The position numbers and the translations under genes were made by a program. A stretch of 19,816 nucleotides of DNA from Stramenopiles sp. TOSAG23-2 (lineage: Eukaryota > Sar). The stretch's first letter is position 1. Each line of letters starts with the position of its first letter. Below, in pieces: positions 8,566 to 17,503 of this stretch. Where the stretch lies: contig LT649564.1 in the NCBI GenBank assembly GCA_900128395.1, positions 275 to 20,090 of the forward strand. The letters are read 5' to 3'. Below the pieces are notes generated by a model, which was given only the letters and a program-made list of their open reading frames with translations, ran no database searches and was not told where the DNA came from.

Positions 8566-9231
8566 TTATTTACCATTTTGTATTGTTAATGAAGTTTCAT
8601 CATCATTATTATTTAACATTTCATTAATATCATTTCTATCTAGCACTAAAGTAGACTTTCTCTTTTCTAATCGTTTTCTAGCTTCAGTCTGATCGTTCAG
8701 CAATTTCAATTTTGCATGTTTTTCATGCAATAAATGAGATTCAAAAGCTGCAGATGTCATGCTTTTCTGAGGTGTTATCGTAGATAAGCGTCGCTGCTTT
8801 TCACTTTCCAGTTTTTTTTCGTTTTTATTATGTGCTTGTTCCACGACTTCAATTTTTTCTTTTTGTTTATTTTGTTTATCCACGATAACATTTAATTCGT
8901 TCCATAGATAAGGCATCGTAATTTTATACCCAAAAGACATCGCTGTAAAAGTCAGAGATCCAACCCCGAATTTTAACGTGGTATTTGGCAATATCGTCGT
9001 TGAATTATTAATTTCTTCTATTGCCAATAAAAACGTCGAAAAGCGTTGTATACCACCTCTATTTATTCTATAATCATCATCAATTTTTTTCCGATATTGT
9101 GGAAACAATGCAGCAATAAAGGTGGACGATGGTGGTGTTTTTGCATGGACACATTTGATGTGATTGTATGATAATATTATTATTATTATTATTATTTGGA
9201 CGATTATCATTTGGAGGAATGGCATTTTCAA
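8566..9231 (-). CDS. Secreted or membrane protein with a short ANF-receptor-like segment
   Basis: 221 residues. N-terminus: a signal peptide or anchor with a run of isoleucines (QIIIIIIILSY) encoded by an ATT microsatellite, ending near KCVHA. Residues about 37-105 (TFIAALFPQYR ... GGIQRFSTFLLAIEEINNST, ILPNTTLKFGVG) resemble the first strand/helix unit of receptor-family ligand-binding regions (ANF-receptor fold of class-C GPCRs and guanylate-cyclase receptors). The fold then breaks off and a Lys/Glu/Asn-rich, coiled-coil-like tail follows. A whole domain is about 350 residues, so this is a truncated derivative or one exon of a larger gene, though I see no convincing further exon before the convergent clpB end. 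The ligand is unknown. Confidence 0.55.
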   Translation of the reverse strand: MKMPFLQMIIVQIIIIIIILSYNHIKCVHAKTPPSSTFIAALFPQYRKKIDDDYRINRGGIQRFSTFLLAIEEINNSTTILPNTTLKFGVGSLTFTAMSFGYKITMPYLWNELNVIVDKQNKQKEKIEVVEQAHNKNEKKLESEKQRRLSTITPQKSMTSAAFESHLLHEKHAKLKLLNDQTEARKRLEKRKSTLVLDRNDINEMLNNNDDETSLTIQNGK

Positions 9232-10092
9232 AATACAGGATGTCTATATAGATATATAGACAATTGTATTATATACGTTATATATATATATATTTCTTGT
9301 AGTTATTTTTAATAATTGTTGTAACGCAATGATTGTGTATATAATCGTATATATTATATCTCTTAAAACAATAATATAATATTAAGTATATTTTTCCTGA
9401 TGGATGATTTTTTTTCAATTTGTGGCACTTTGAAAAACAATATTTAAAATAATAAATTATATTTCTTATTTCCAGTGGTGTTCTTATTTGTACATATAAA
9501 TTATTGTATAAGAAGATATATATTACAAATCTGATTATTTTCTAACATATACATATACACATATCTCTCTCTGGATCATCCTTTCCACATTGTTACTTAC
9601 ATTTGCATCGCATACATCACTCATTACATCATATGGATTTAGTTAAATAATATTATTAAATCGTTACTGTAGATGTTTTACCCGACGACGTCCGACGGCA
9701 CGCATCTATACTGTACCTTAATACCTGGTATTTAGCTTATATACTACTAATGAAACACTTAAATATCTATCAAAACACTCCATGGGAATAGCATTGTGAC
9801 GGACTGGAAGGGATTTTGAGGAGAAGAGCCAGAAAAGAAGCCAGAAAAGAAGCCACCACCAGAGCAGCAGAGCAGCAGACCAGCAGAGCACCAGACATCG
9901 AATCTGGACATCACATTCATTTTTAAAAATATATTCTATGTGCCTATCGCATTTAATACAATATGACTTGTTGCACTTATATTGTAAGTCGTCGGCCAGT
10001 AGAAATATATATATTATATCCCATAGAAGAGATAAACAGTACATCAATATATTTCATTAAATCTATTTATATCAAGATTACAACTTTGTAGG
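9232..10092. other. Divergent promoter region between receptor-like gene and VIT gene
   Basis: About 860 bp without a supported gene. It holds TA-rich runs (9280-9300), an isolated GC-rich patch cccgacgacgtccgacggca (9680-9699), an atacctggtat motif (9721-9731), and a low-complexity block with gccagaaaagaa twice followed by cag/agcag repeats (about 9828-9897). The block is open in a frame on each strand (109 codons on minus, Trp/Leu-rich), but composition looks like repeat readthrough. Confidence 0.5.
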
Positions 10093-10306
10093 TCATTCAT
10101 ATTTATATTTTCTCTTTTTTAAAATAAAAGAATGAATAGTAACAATCAAGGTACCTCTGAAATATCACGTGACTTAAATGGTGCAAGATCTGCGTTTGAT
10201 CATTCATATTTATATTTTCTCTTTTTTAAAATAAAAGAATGAATAGTAACAATCAAGGTACCTCTGAAATATCACGTGACTTAAATGGTGCAAGATCTGC
10301 GTTTGA
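10093..10306. repeat. Perfect 107-bp tandem duplication at the 5' end of the VIT gene
   Basis: 10093-10199 and 10200-10306 are identical. Each unit holds the leader tcattcatatttatattttc, an ATG and the first 22 codons plus two bases of the transporter. The main CDS uses the ATG of the second unit (10239). The ATG of the first unit (10132) opens a 36-codon frame whose TGA stop (10240-10242) overlaps the main ATG. Confidence 0.95.
10132..10242 (+). other. Upstream ORF created by the 107-bp duplication
   Basis: Starts with the same MNSNNQGTSEISRDLNGARS as the transporter, then runs into the duplicated leader (DHSYLYFLFF...) and stops in an ATGA overlap with the transporter start. If the duplication is real, this uORF would probably reduce or reshape translation of the transporter. 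If it is an assembly artefact, the uORF does not exist. Confidence 0.5.
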
Positions 10307-11123
10307 AGAAAGAAATGCAGAAGCATCTAAATTATATCATTCATTAGCAGAAAGCACGGCAGGGACTGCTGGTGAAGAATCAGGACATCAAATTGGTGTA
10401 ACAGTGGAACGTAATCATATCAAAACCGATACATTTATTATTGGTTCACTTGTCCCTTCTACCATGTTGTCTTGCGCTAAATGTTTTTTAAATAGTAGTA
10501 TTGATATTGTACCAGCAGCAGTTGGGCGATTTCTTATATCAGGTGCAATAGGTGTTTCATGTATAGTTAGTCTTACCTATTATGTTCAATCGGAACGCTA
10601 TAAAAAGCATTACAATCGCGAGCGCGATCGAGAAGAATGGGAGTTGGAAAATTATAAAGAAGGAGAAGTTAGGGAAATGGTTGAATTATACGAAAGCAAA
10701 GGAATGACACCATCAGATGCTATGTCTGTTATACGTAAAATATCAAAATATCGTGATTTTTTTATCGATGTAATGATGGTTGAAGAACTAGAAATGAAAC
10801 GTCCAACTGAATTTGGTATGATAGATTGTTTACAATATTCATTTGTTCCTAGTTTAATGGGTGGATTAATAGTTTCGTTACCATTTTCATTGCAATTTAT
10901 GTTGCCATCTGTTTATGAAAAATATAATTTCATACCAAATGATTTCACAACATTAGAATATGCAACATATATTGTTACTTTCATTTTATTATTTTGTGCA
11001 GAAAAATATAAATCGACATTAGATAATAATGAAGATTTAAAAAGTAAAATTGGCATTATAATGTTAGGTGTTATATGTATCATAGTACCACAATTAGTTT
11101 GGAATATGGTTAATGTTGTATAA
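10239..11123 (+). CDS. CCC1/VIT1-family vacuolar Fe/Mn transporter
   Basis: 294 residues. Family members move Fe2+ or Mn2+ from cytosol into vacuole-type organelles in exchange for protons. Diagnostic is the cytosolic Glu-rich metal-binding loop between TM2 and TM3: YNRERDREEWELENYKEGEV with REMVELYESKGM, then YRDFFIDVMMVEEL (residues about 125-185), close to the VIT consensus. Hydrophobic segments: about 66-90, 98-118, 198-224, 238-254 and 271-293, five as in the family. The DG motif of the usual first helix is not evident (KTDTFIIGSLVPS instead), so TM1 is divergent. The N-terminal about 55 residues are polar. The start at 10239 is preceded by aaaagaATG. Both ends of the gene lie in perfect tandem duplications. 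Substrate is inferred from family only. Confidence 0.88.
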   Translation: MNSNNQGTSEISRDLNGARSAFEERNAEASKLYHSLAESTAGTAGEESGHQIGVTVERNHIKTDTFIIGSLVPSTMLSCAKCFLNSSIDIVPAAVGRFLISGAIGVSCIVSLTYYVQSERYKKHYNRERDREEWELENYKEGEVREMVELYESKGMTPSDAMSVIRKISKYRDFFIDVMMVEELEMKRPTEFGMIDCLQYSFVPSLMGGLIVSLPFSLQFMLPSVYEKYNFIPNDFTTLEYATYIVTFILLFCAEKYKSTLDNNEDLKSKIGIIMLGVICIIVPQLVWNMVNVV

Positions 11124-11262
11124 GATGAAGGCGATGTCTTTTTTTGTTTGGTACGTACATGTTAGGTGTTATATGTATCATAGTACCACAATTAGTTTGG
11201 AATATGGTTAATGTTGTATAAGATGAAGGCGATGTCTTTTTTTGTTTGGTACGTACATGTTA
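11061..11262. repeat. Perfect 98-bp tandem duplication at the 3' end of the VIT gene
   Basis: 11061-11158 and 11159-11256 are identical, and the first 6 bp of a third unit follow (to 11262). The unit contains the last 60 or so coding bases, the TAA stop (11121-11123) and about 35 bp of 3' flank, so the second unit carries a noncoding copy of the C-terminus. It is close in size to the 107-bp duplication at the other end of the same gene. Confidence 0.95.
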
Positions 11263-11728
11263 TGTATTACAAAAAGAATATTTCGATAGTGTAATATGTG
11301 GGATATATATTATTAATTTATGCGACGACATCTATATGCATACTTCGTAGTTTTTAGTGTAGAGAGAGAGAAAGACAAGAAATCACACACACCTCATACA
11401 TTTTTGTTCTATATGTGTGTGTGAGAAAATTAAATTTTTTTTTTATATCTATAGGGAAAGCGATATATTATTAACGAAGTAGTCTGTACAATAATCTATA
11501 GGAATATATTTAAAATGCCCAAACAATTTTTCAATTAACTTTTTAATTTCTACGTGCGCGTAAAATTTTTAATCTTTTTAACGTCGTATACGTTTTGCAT
11601 TTGCACATTTCTCTCCTCTCCTCTAAAATTTTATTTTATTTTTTTTATTTTTTTGCACGCCATTGTACACATAACTCCTCTACGAAATATCAAATACAAA
11701 TATATATATATATATATTCAAATCGATT
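11263..11728. other. Tail-to-tail intergenic region VIT / T1-BTB gene
   Basis: AT-rich 3' flanks of two convergent genes, with an agagagagag run near 11360, a gtgtgtgtg/cacacac pair around 11385 and 11415, and (ta)n at 11700-11716. A 63-codon plus-strand frame (11554-11745) is T-rich shadow. No gene seen. Confidence 0.5.
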
Positions 11729-12691
11729 TTAATATGTTTTCGTAAAACCAAATGGATCTGGTAATTGATTTGTACGAACATCTATACGATTGGCTGTCAT
11801 CGTTAAAAAAGGATCCATCATTGGTGTACCACCAGTTGCACCAATACCACCCATCATCATTTGTTGTTGATTATTAAATGGAATAGCACCACCCATTTGC
11901 ATTCCTGGTGCTTGCATTGGTACAGCACCACCATTACTATACATCGTTGCACTTGGTTGTCTCATATTAGGCATTTGTTGGTTCATCATCATAGCTTGTT
12001 GTTGTGGCATTTGCATCGGTACGCCACTGTTGCCCATTGGCATCGTTGGCGTAACGCCTTGTCCTAAACTAGCTTGTCCTTTTAAAGATGCTTCATATAT
12101 TTGTTGCCTTCTCTTTGCTAAGTCTTCAAATTTTGCTTCAATATGACGTTTTAATAAACCTAAACGAAAAAAAGCAGCTTCATTATACATTCCACGTAGA
12201 GTTTCTTCATCGTCTGGTAATATACCATCGCGCAAGAAATTTAACACATGTTCAAATAACAAACCATCACGATCGAAGTAATAATGTCCATCATTATCAG
12301 GTTCGACAGGGGAATTCTCTGAACATAACGTTGATAATACGGAGAAACGATCACGTGTTAATACTTCAGCAGTTGCTTCCATTCTACTGCCACCAACGTT
12401 TAATTTAAAACGTTCCATTTTCTTAGCCTCATCTAATGCAGCTGCTGGCCATTTCTCAGCCACTTCAAGTTCAAATTTTTTCCTGTCTTCTTCTAAAAGT
12501 TCTTTCTCCTCTGCTAACATTGCACATTCTCTACGAAACGCATCTTTATGGTTTTGTACACGTACAGATGCTGCTTTTAAACGTCGCCACCTTTCACCTA
12601 TAATATCACTTTCCATTTTCAAACGATCGGCAACTTCACTGACTAATAGGTCACGATGTGTCGGACCACGAAAACTCGATACAGACGTCAT
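11729..12691 (-). CDS. Coiled-coil / T1-type BTB (KCTD-like) protein with Met/Gln-rich tail
   Basis: 320 residues. N-terminal helical region rich in charged residues (about 12-93), likely a coiled coil. A T1/BTB domain (K-channel tetramerisation type) at about 95-184: FKLNVGGSRMEATAEVLTRD, then DGHYYFDRDGLLFEHVLNFL, RDGILP, and the closing AAFFRLGLLKRHIE. This fold forms tetramers or pentamers and in KCTD proteins recruits Cullin-3 or signalling partners. There is no transmembrane segment, so it is not a channel subunit. Residues about 205-300 are low-complexity Met/Gln/Gly/Pro/Asn. The C-terminus DPFGFTKTY looks conserved-motif-like. The 5' flank has an aat microsatellite (12716-12740). The partner is unknown. 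Confidence 0.85.
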   Translation of the reverse strand: MTSVSSFRGPTHRDLLVSEVADRLKMESDIIGERWRRLKAASVRVQNHKDAFRRECAMLAEEKELLEEDRKKFELEVAEKWPAAALDEAKKMERFKLNVGGSRMEATAEVLTRDRFSVLSTLCSENSPVEPDNDGHYYFDRDGLLFEHVLNFLRDGILPDDEETLRGMYNEAAFFRLGLLKRHIEAKFEDLAKRRQQIYEASLKGQASLGQGVTPTMPMGNSGVPMQMPQQQAMMMNQQMPNMRQPSATMYSNGGAVPMQAPGMQMGGAIPFNNQQQMMMGGIGATGGTPMMDPFLTMTANRIDVRTNQLPDPFGFTKTY

Positions 12692-13502
12692 GATGATGTT
12701 AAATTACAATACTTATAATAATAATAATAATAATAATAATTCTAACAATAAGAACAACTCTATCAAAAAGTAATGTTTTGATATTTCTTCTCTCTGTCTG
12801 TTTACATCGTCTTTTGTATTTTTGAACATAAACTGTTATTTTTTTTCAAAACTATTTTTTTTTCGATCAACTTCGCGATAAAAAATAACGTCGATCGTTT
12901 AGTATAGGAATACCATTATGAATATAAATATCCATAAACTATGTATTTCATATTGTAACATGATTGTAATGTAATTAAATTAAAACTTACAAGGTAAATA
13001 CAACATTTTTTTTCAAGATTAAAATCCATATTGTATACTAGTAATAAAATAGTCAAAATAGTCAAATAACTTCATGGAAAAAAAGAAGAAATAGACTACA
13101 AAATATCAGGGCTTTAAGTATAAAAATGTAAAGCCACCTACCACTAGATCGAGATTCTGTTCCTAGTAGATTACGTGCGTAAAGCGTAAATTTAAGTAAA
13201 GTAGCTGGTATAGCACTGTAATATAATTTGGTTAAAAAGAACGAAGGGCAGAACACATAAGGAAATAAGGATTAAAAAATGGGAGCCATGTGGGGAGGAA
13301 TATTTAATAAATAATAATTAGAAGACTAAATAGATAAGAAGGGAGAAGGAAGAGTGTCATACATCATCCTCAGAAGAGATAGTGTATTATATATATATAT
13401 AAGAGATATCATTTACATTTTGTTTGTTTCGCCTGGAGATAAGGATTCAACAACAGAAATTAATATATATATATATATATATATATTAAAAAATAATTAA
13501 AA
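12692..13502. other. Divergent promoter region between T1-BTB gene and low-complexity protein gene
   Basis: 811 bp between head-to-head starts. Contains (aat)n at 12716-12740, GC-containing spots cttcgcgataaaaaataacg (about 12870), and a long (ta)n run at 13462-13487 directly before the next gene. A 64-codon minus-strand frame (13062-13256) is less AT-rich than its surroundings but has no recognisable domain; I do not call it a gene. Confidence 0.5.
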
Positions 13503-15788
13503 ATGTCTATATATACTTATTGGGAGAAGAAAAAGAGTCATATTGCCACATTAACGTTGGTAATATGTTGTATTATAAATGTGAATATCTATCAGGTCCA
13601 ACCATCCAATGAACATGTACATCAACGTTCAAATGCAAATATTTTCTTAGATGAGAAAGATCTAGTCATGGGAAAATCAGAAACTCATGTTGCAAATATG
13701 TTAGAATCACATTTATTTTCACAAATTAAAGGTATGGTGGACGCTCATGGCGAAACAACAGTAGAAAACCAAGGAAAAACTGATACAAAATCACATTCAT
13801 CTGACCTTTTAAAAGGCCAAGGACTTGGTGGAAATACTGGAAAAGGAAAAAACCACCATAAAGGCAAGCATAAAGGCAAGCATAAAGGGAAGCATAAGAT
13901 GACAGCAGAGCAACGCCAAGCTGCAAAGTTAGAAACTAGGTTAAGAATGGAAACACATGCAAAAACTTGGGCGAAGACACAGGCACGTGCTATGGCCAAA
14001 GCTGCTGCTGCACAGCAGGCAAAAGAGACGCAAAGGCTTCGAGCAGAGGCAGCAGCTGCTGCTCATGATGAATTGATGGTGTTGTCACGGATGGAAAAGG
14101 ATCTTCACAAGGCGCAACGTGCAACGGCTGCAAGTCTACCAAAATTGGAATTAAATCCACGTTTAGCAAGAAAATCGCCGAAACTTTTAACGGAAGATGA
14201 AAAATTATTAGAAATGTTAAAACATCCTGAACGTTATGTTGAGAAAACTGTGGATTTAGATCATCCTGCCATACCTGCAAAGCCAAACCAAACCCATGTT
14301 TTATCAAAGGATAAGCATGTAATAGCAACAAAAGAGCATTTAAAAGCAATTAACGATATTACTAATACTTTAAACGAGACGACAAAAGCAACAAAAGCAA
14401 AGGGAAAGAAAACGCTTCATATTGCTACAAATACGATCACGAGTCACACCAACACTCCTAATGGTATGAAGAATAAAAGTAGCAGCAGCAATAATAATAA
14501 TAATAATAATAATAGTAATGGTAAGAAGAATACCACCAGTAGTAGCAATAGTAAAAAGAGCACAAAACATTCGAAACATGTAGCAATTGCAAGACATGTA
14601 GCAGAAAAACTGAAAGAACATCATAAACATAAACAGAATGTATCTGAAGAACTAAAAAAACCACATACAAGAGAAAGTGCTTTGATAAATCTTGCTAGTT
14701 TTTTGAATCTAGATTCCAAAATATTGAATGGACATTCCATGGAACATTTACGACCAAAGAAACCAACAAATCATCATTATCGTAAGCACCATGTAATACG
14801 ACATCACCCAGCTGCACCAAACTTTTGGCCAAAGAAAAGACATATAGTAAAAAAATCATCTAAAATGAGATTCCGTCAAGGCAGAATGAATGTACAAAAA
14901 AACATGAAATCAATGGTAGATAAAGTATTTTCTCACCCATTCTGGCATAGTAGACCGACTGCACAACAACAAAAGCAGCAACAGCAAGCGCAGCAAAAAA
15001 CGCAAGATATGCGTTTTCAACAGCAATATATGAAACAGAATGGTCAATTTTTTTCTACCAGAGGACAGCAAGCTCCACGACAAATTAATAGTGGTGGTTA
15101 TCCTGGTGCTCAGCAACAGCAACAACAACAACAACCGCGACCACAACAACACAAAAAGACAATGGATAGTCCATTTGGATTCAACGATTTAAATTCCCAA
15201 TTAGGTAATGATGCAGCACAAGATTTTCAAAATGTTAGAAATGAAAATAACGCAGCTGCAGCTAGAAACAATGCTGGCGGTAGAAACTCGTTTAGTGCCG
15301 GCAGCGGTGGCTTAGAAAGCCCAGCAAATGGTGGTTTGCCATCTATGGCAACTTCAAATAGTAGACCAACAGATCCAACTATTGGCGTCGGATCATCCGG
15401 TGGCAATCCATTTGCAGGAACAATGCCACCACCATCTGCAGTAAAATATACATATGGTAAAGATGTTAGAAATACTCAAGGGAGACGGCCACCACCACCA
15501 CCACCTGCAGCTGTACCTCCTCCACCTCCAGTAGGACAAGGATCGAACGCTATGCCATTAGCGCGTGGCCCACATCCTGTGAAACCAACTAGTAGTAGTA
15601 ATAGCAACGGTGTTAATTCAGCATTTCTTCCACAAACTCCGCAAGCTGGTTCAAAACCAATTAGTGCACCTCCTCCACCATTGCCTATGGCACCACAACA
15701 AGCAGGTGCTGCTCCTGCTGGTGGACCAAAACCTGTCATGTCTCCATCTGTCGTTACAACCATACCAATAAAGAGAAGAAGGTTGTAA
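13503..15788 (+). CDS. Low-complexity basic secreted or membrane-anchored protein
   Basis: 761 residues, family not recognised. A hydrophobic segment at about 13-31 (HIATLTLVICCIINVNIY) acts as signal peptide or signal anchor. Blocks then follow: Lys/His-Gly repeats (HHKGKHKGKHKGKHK, 118-132), an Ala/Arg/Lys-rich helical region (135-215), a Lys/Thr/Ser-rich region with poly-Ser and poly-Asn (about 295-360), a His/Lys-rich basic region (about 362-450), poly-Gln stretches (about 485-555), Gly/Ser/Asn-rich linker, and proline runs (PPPPPPAAVPPPPP near 665; PPPPLP near 730), ending IPIKRRRL. Such lysine-rich, secreted, disordered proteins occur in extracellular-matrix and mineralising protists, but that link is only speculation. 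The start is preceded by ttaaaaATG and a (ta)n run. Confidence 0.7.
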   Translation: MSIYTYWEKKKSHIATLTLVICCIINVNIYQVQPSNEHVHQRSNANIFLDEKDLVMGKSETHVANMLESHLFSQIKGMVDAHGETTVENQGKTDTKSHSSDLLKGQGLGGNTGKGKNHHKGKHKGKHKGKHKMTAEQRQAAKLETRLRMETHAKTWAKTQARAMAKAAAAQQAKETQRLRAEAAAAAHDELMVLSRMEKDLHKAQRATAASLPKLELNPRLARKSPKLLTEDEKLLEMLKHPERYVEKTVDLDHPAIPAKPNQTHVLSKDKHVIATKEHLKAINDITNTLNETTKATKAKGKKTLHIATNTITSHTNTPNGMKNKSSSSNNNNNNNNSNGKKNTTSSSNSKKSTKHSKHVAIARHVAEKLKEHHKHKQNVSEELKKPHTRESALINLASFLNLDSKILNGHSMEHLRPKKPTNHHYRKHHVIRHHPAAPNFWPKKRHIVKKSSKMRFRQGRMNVQKNMKSMVDKVFSHPFWHSRPTAQQQKQQQQAQQKTQDMRFQQQYMKQNGQFFSTRGQQAPRQINSGGYPGAQQQQQQQQPRPQQHKKTMDSPFGFNDLNSQLGNDAAQDFQNVRNENNAAAARNNAGGRNSFSAGSGGLESPANGGLPSMATSNSRPTDPTIGVGSSGGNPFAGTMPPPSAVKYTYGKDVRNTQGRRPPPPPPAAVPPPPPVGQGSNAMPLARGPHPVKPTSSSNSNGVNSAFLPQTPQAGSKPISAPPPPLPMAPQQAGAAPAGGPKPVMSPSVVTTIPIKRRRL

Positions 15789-15926
15789 ATCTATAGAGGG
15801 GAGACGAGGAAATGAGAGAGAGATAACGAGGGAGGGAGAATGCGAGCTGAAAATATATATATAATCTAATCTAACATATCATACAAAAGGAGATTTTTAT
15901 TTATATGGTATCATACTTTCTTCTTT

Positions 15927-17138
15927 TTACGAAGTACTGGATGTTGTTGTTTCTTCATCCACAGGAGGTAGCTTGCTATCATTATTCGTGATAGTATTCG
16001 AATTTAGTTTTTCCAGTTTCTCCTCTTTGATCAGTCTTCTCGTCCACTCGTGATTTAATATATCTGTTGCTGATATTCGTGTCAATGGATCTTTGTCCAA
16101 CATTCTAGAAATAATATCACAACATTCCGGAGAACGTTTTTTCCAATATTTATCATCTAATACAATAACAGTCTTGCTTTCTTTAATATTTTCAACAGTT
16201 TCTTCCTGCGTTTTAGCAGTGTATGGTAATTTCCCTCGCATGACTAAAAATGCTATTACACCTAATGACCATATATCCGCTGGTGAACCATAGCCTTGGT
16301 TGTTAATAACTTCAGGAGCAACGTAACTTAATGTACCACATGCAAGTTTCAATTGATGTGTCGGTGCGACTAATTGCGACAAGCCAAAATCTGCTATTCT
16401 GATATTTTTTAATCCTTTCTCACATAAAATATTTTCAGGTTTCAAATCACGATGTACAATACCTAAACTATGTATATATTTTAACGCATCAGCAATCGGG
16501 CGTATCAATTTATATGCTTCCATTTCCGAAAATCGCTTTCTACCAACAATATGTTGAAATAATTCACCACCACGAATTAATTCCATTACAATATGAATTT
16601 TACTTTTAGATTCATAGATTTCTTCTAATGTGATTACATTTGGATGTGTCATTAACTTCATCACAGCAATTTCCGTACGTAGCAATTCAAGCTCTTTTAT
16701 ATCCATAGAATGTTTTTGCATAATTTTAACAGCAAATTCTTCATTCGAACCATTCTTCTTTTTACAACGATATACTTTTGAAAATCTACCAACACCAATT
16801 TGTTGCAAAATATCATATTCATTTTCAATTGATTTAATATCAGACGCTTTCTTTAAAGCGGAGATCCAACTGTTTTGATCCTTTAACGTGCTTGCAAATA
16901 ATTGCCTTACATCACGTTCTCCACCAGCACTAGTCATAATCTCGATGCCAAAATGTTTACCATCATCCTTATCTTGCTTTATTCGTGATATATATGCACC
17001 TTCGAGGTAGACAGCTCCATCTGGCTTGGTCATGTTCCCGCTCTGCTTTGTATAATAGCAAAATTTACCATCAATCCAATAATACCTACGTTTCCATGCA
17101 CCAAACCTACCACCCAATTTCATCAGCCAGCCGCTCAT
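15927..17138 (-). CDS. PH domain plus CaMK-type Ser/Thr kinase (C-terminal part of split gene)
   Basis: PH domain at residues about 2-98 (SGWLMKLGGRFGAWKRRYYW ... NSWISALKKA) for phosphoinositide or membrane binding. Kinase domain about 108-366: Gly loop GVGRFS (115-120), catalytic Lys in FAVKIM (K138), HRDLKPEN (229-236), DFG (250-252), APE (274-276), DIWSLGV, and R in the C-lobe DPLTRISA. All catalytic residues are present, so active kinase is expected; the sequence is CaMK/DAPK/CDPK-like. No autoinhibitory or EF-hand region follows; only about 37 residues remain. The frame is open upstream of this Met through the second zinc-ribbon half, with no other Met, so the true start is in the EF-hand half at 18513. 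The gene is tail-to-tail with the 13503-15788 gene, 138 bp apart. Confidence 0.9.
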   Translation of the reverse strand: MSGWLMKLGGRFGAWKRRYYWIDGKFCYYTKQSGNMTKPDGAVYLEGAYISRIKQDKDDGKHFGIEIMTSAGGERDVRQLFASTLKDQNSWISALKKASDIKSIENEYDILQQIGVGRFSKVYRCKKKNGSNEEFAVKIMQKHSMDIKELELLRTEIAVMKLMTHPNVITLEEIYESKSKIHIVMELIRGGELFQHIVGRKRFSEMEAYKLIRPIADALKYIHSLGIVHRDLKPENILCEKGLKNIRIADFGLSQLVAPTHQLKLACGTLSYVAPEVINNQGYGSPADIWSLGVIAFLVMRGKLPYTAKTQEETVENIKESKTVIVLDDKYWKKRSPECCDIISRMLDKDPLTRISATDILNHEWTRRLIKEEKLEKLNSNTITNNDSKLPPVDEETTTSSTS

Positions 17139-17336
17139 ACTGACATCTCGACTATTAATGATGCTTTTGATTTCACCGGTTTTAGCAGGTGAATAGATAC
17201 TTCCTTTTGGTTCATGAAATGTTGAATAGTCGATACTAGGTCGTGGTAAATTTTCTAATGCATCTAGGCCATCATCTGGTTTAAAAATTAATTCCTTTGA
17301 AAAAGTATCTTTGGTTACTTTTTTACCACAGCCACC

Positions 17337-17503
17337 ACAAAAAGAAATATTTAATATTTGCTCACAGTTTGTACAATTTATTGTCCATTGTATATGTTCC
17401 CAATGATCTTGTGCGCCTTGATAACCACCGAAAAATTCTTTGAATCCTACAAAAAGAAATATTTAATATTTGCTCACAGTTTGTACAATTTATTGTCCAT
17501 TGT
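17337..17503. repeat. 112-bp duplication with sulfatase-derived filler in the kinase gene
   Basis: A 55-bp direct repeat (17337-17391 = 17449-17503, starting acaaaaagaaatatttaat) flanks 57 bp (17392-17448) that is not kinase sequence but the exact reverse complement of sulfatase bases 19705-19761. The period is 112 bp, which shifts the frame by +1 and splits the gene. Composition and perfect identity indicate either a very recent event or a chimeric assembly. Confidence 0.95.
17345..17448. repeat. 104-bp perfect inverted repeat, left arm (right arm 19705-19808)
   Basis: Exact reverse complement of 19705-19808. The arm is a composite: 17345-17391 belongs to the kinase gene and 17392-17448 to the sulfatase. 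The spacer is 2256 bp. Confidence 0.95.

Noticed and set aside
9718-10047. 109-codon minus-strand frame rich in Trp/Leu/Cys
   Set aside because: It is the reverse reading of a cag/agaaag low-complexity block; the other strand is equally open and there is no domain or conserved pattern.
13062-13256. 64-codon minus-strand frame with one hydrophobic segment, less AT-rich than its surroundings
   Set aside because: Too short, no recognisable family, no supporting start context or neighbour logic; could be a gene remnant but cannot be supported.
14370-15152. Hydrophobic minus-strand frames across the poly-Asn/poly-Gln region
   Set aside because: Antisense shadows of homopolymer codons in the 13503-15788 gene.
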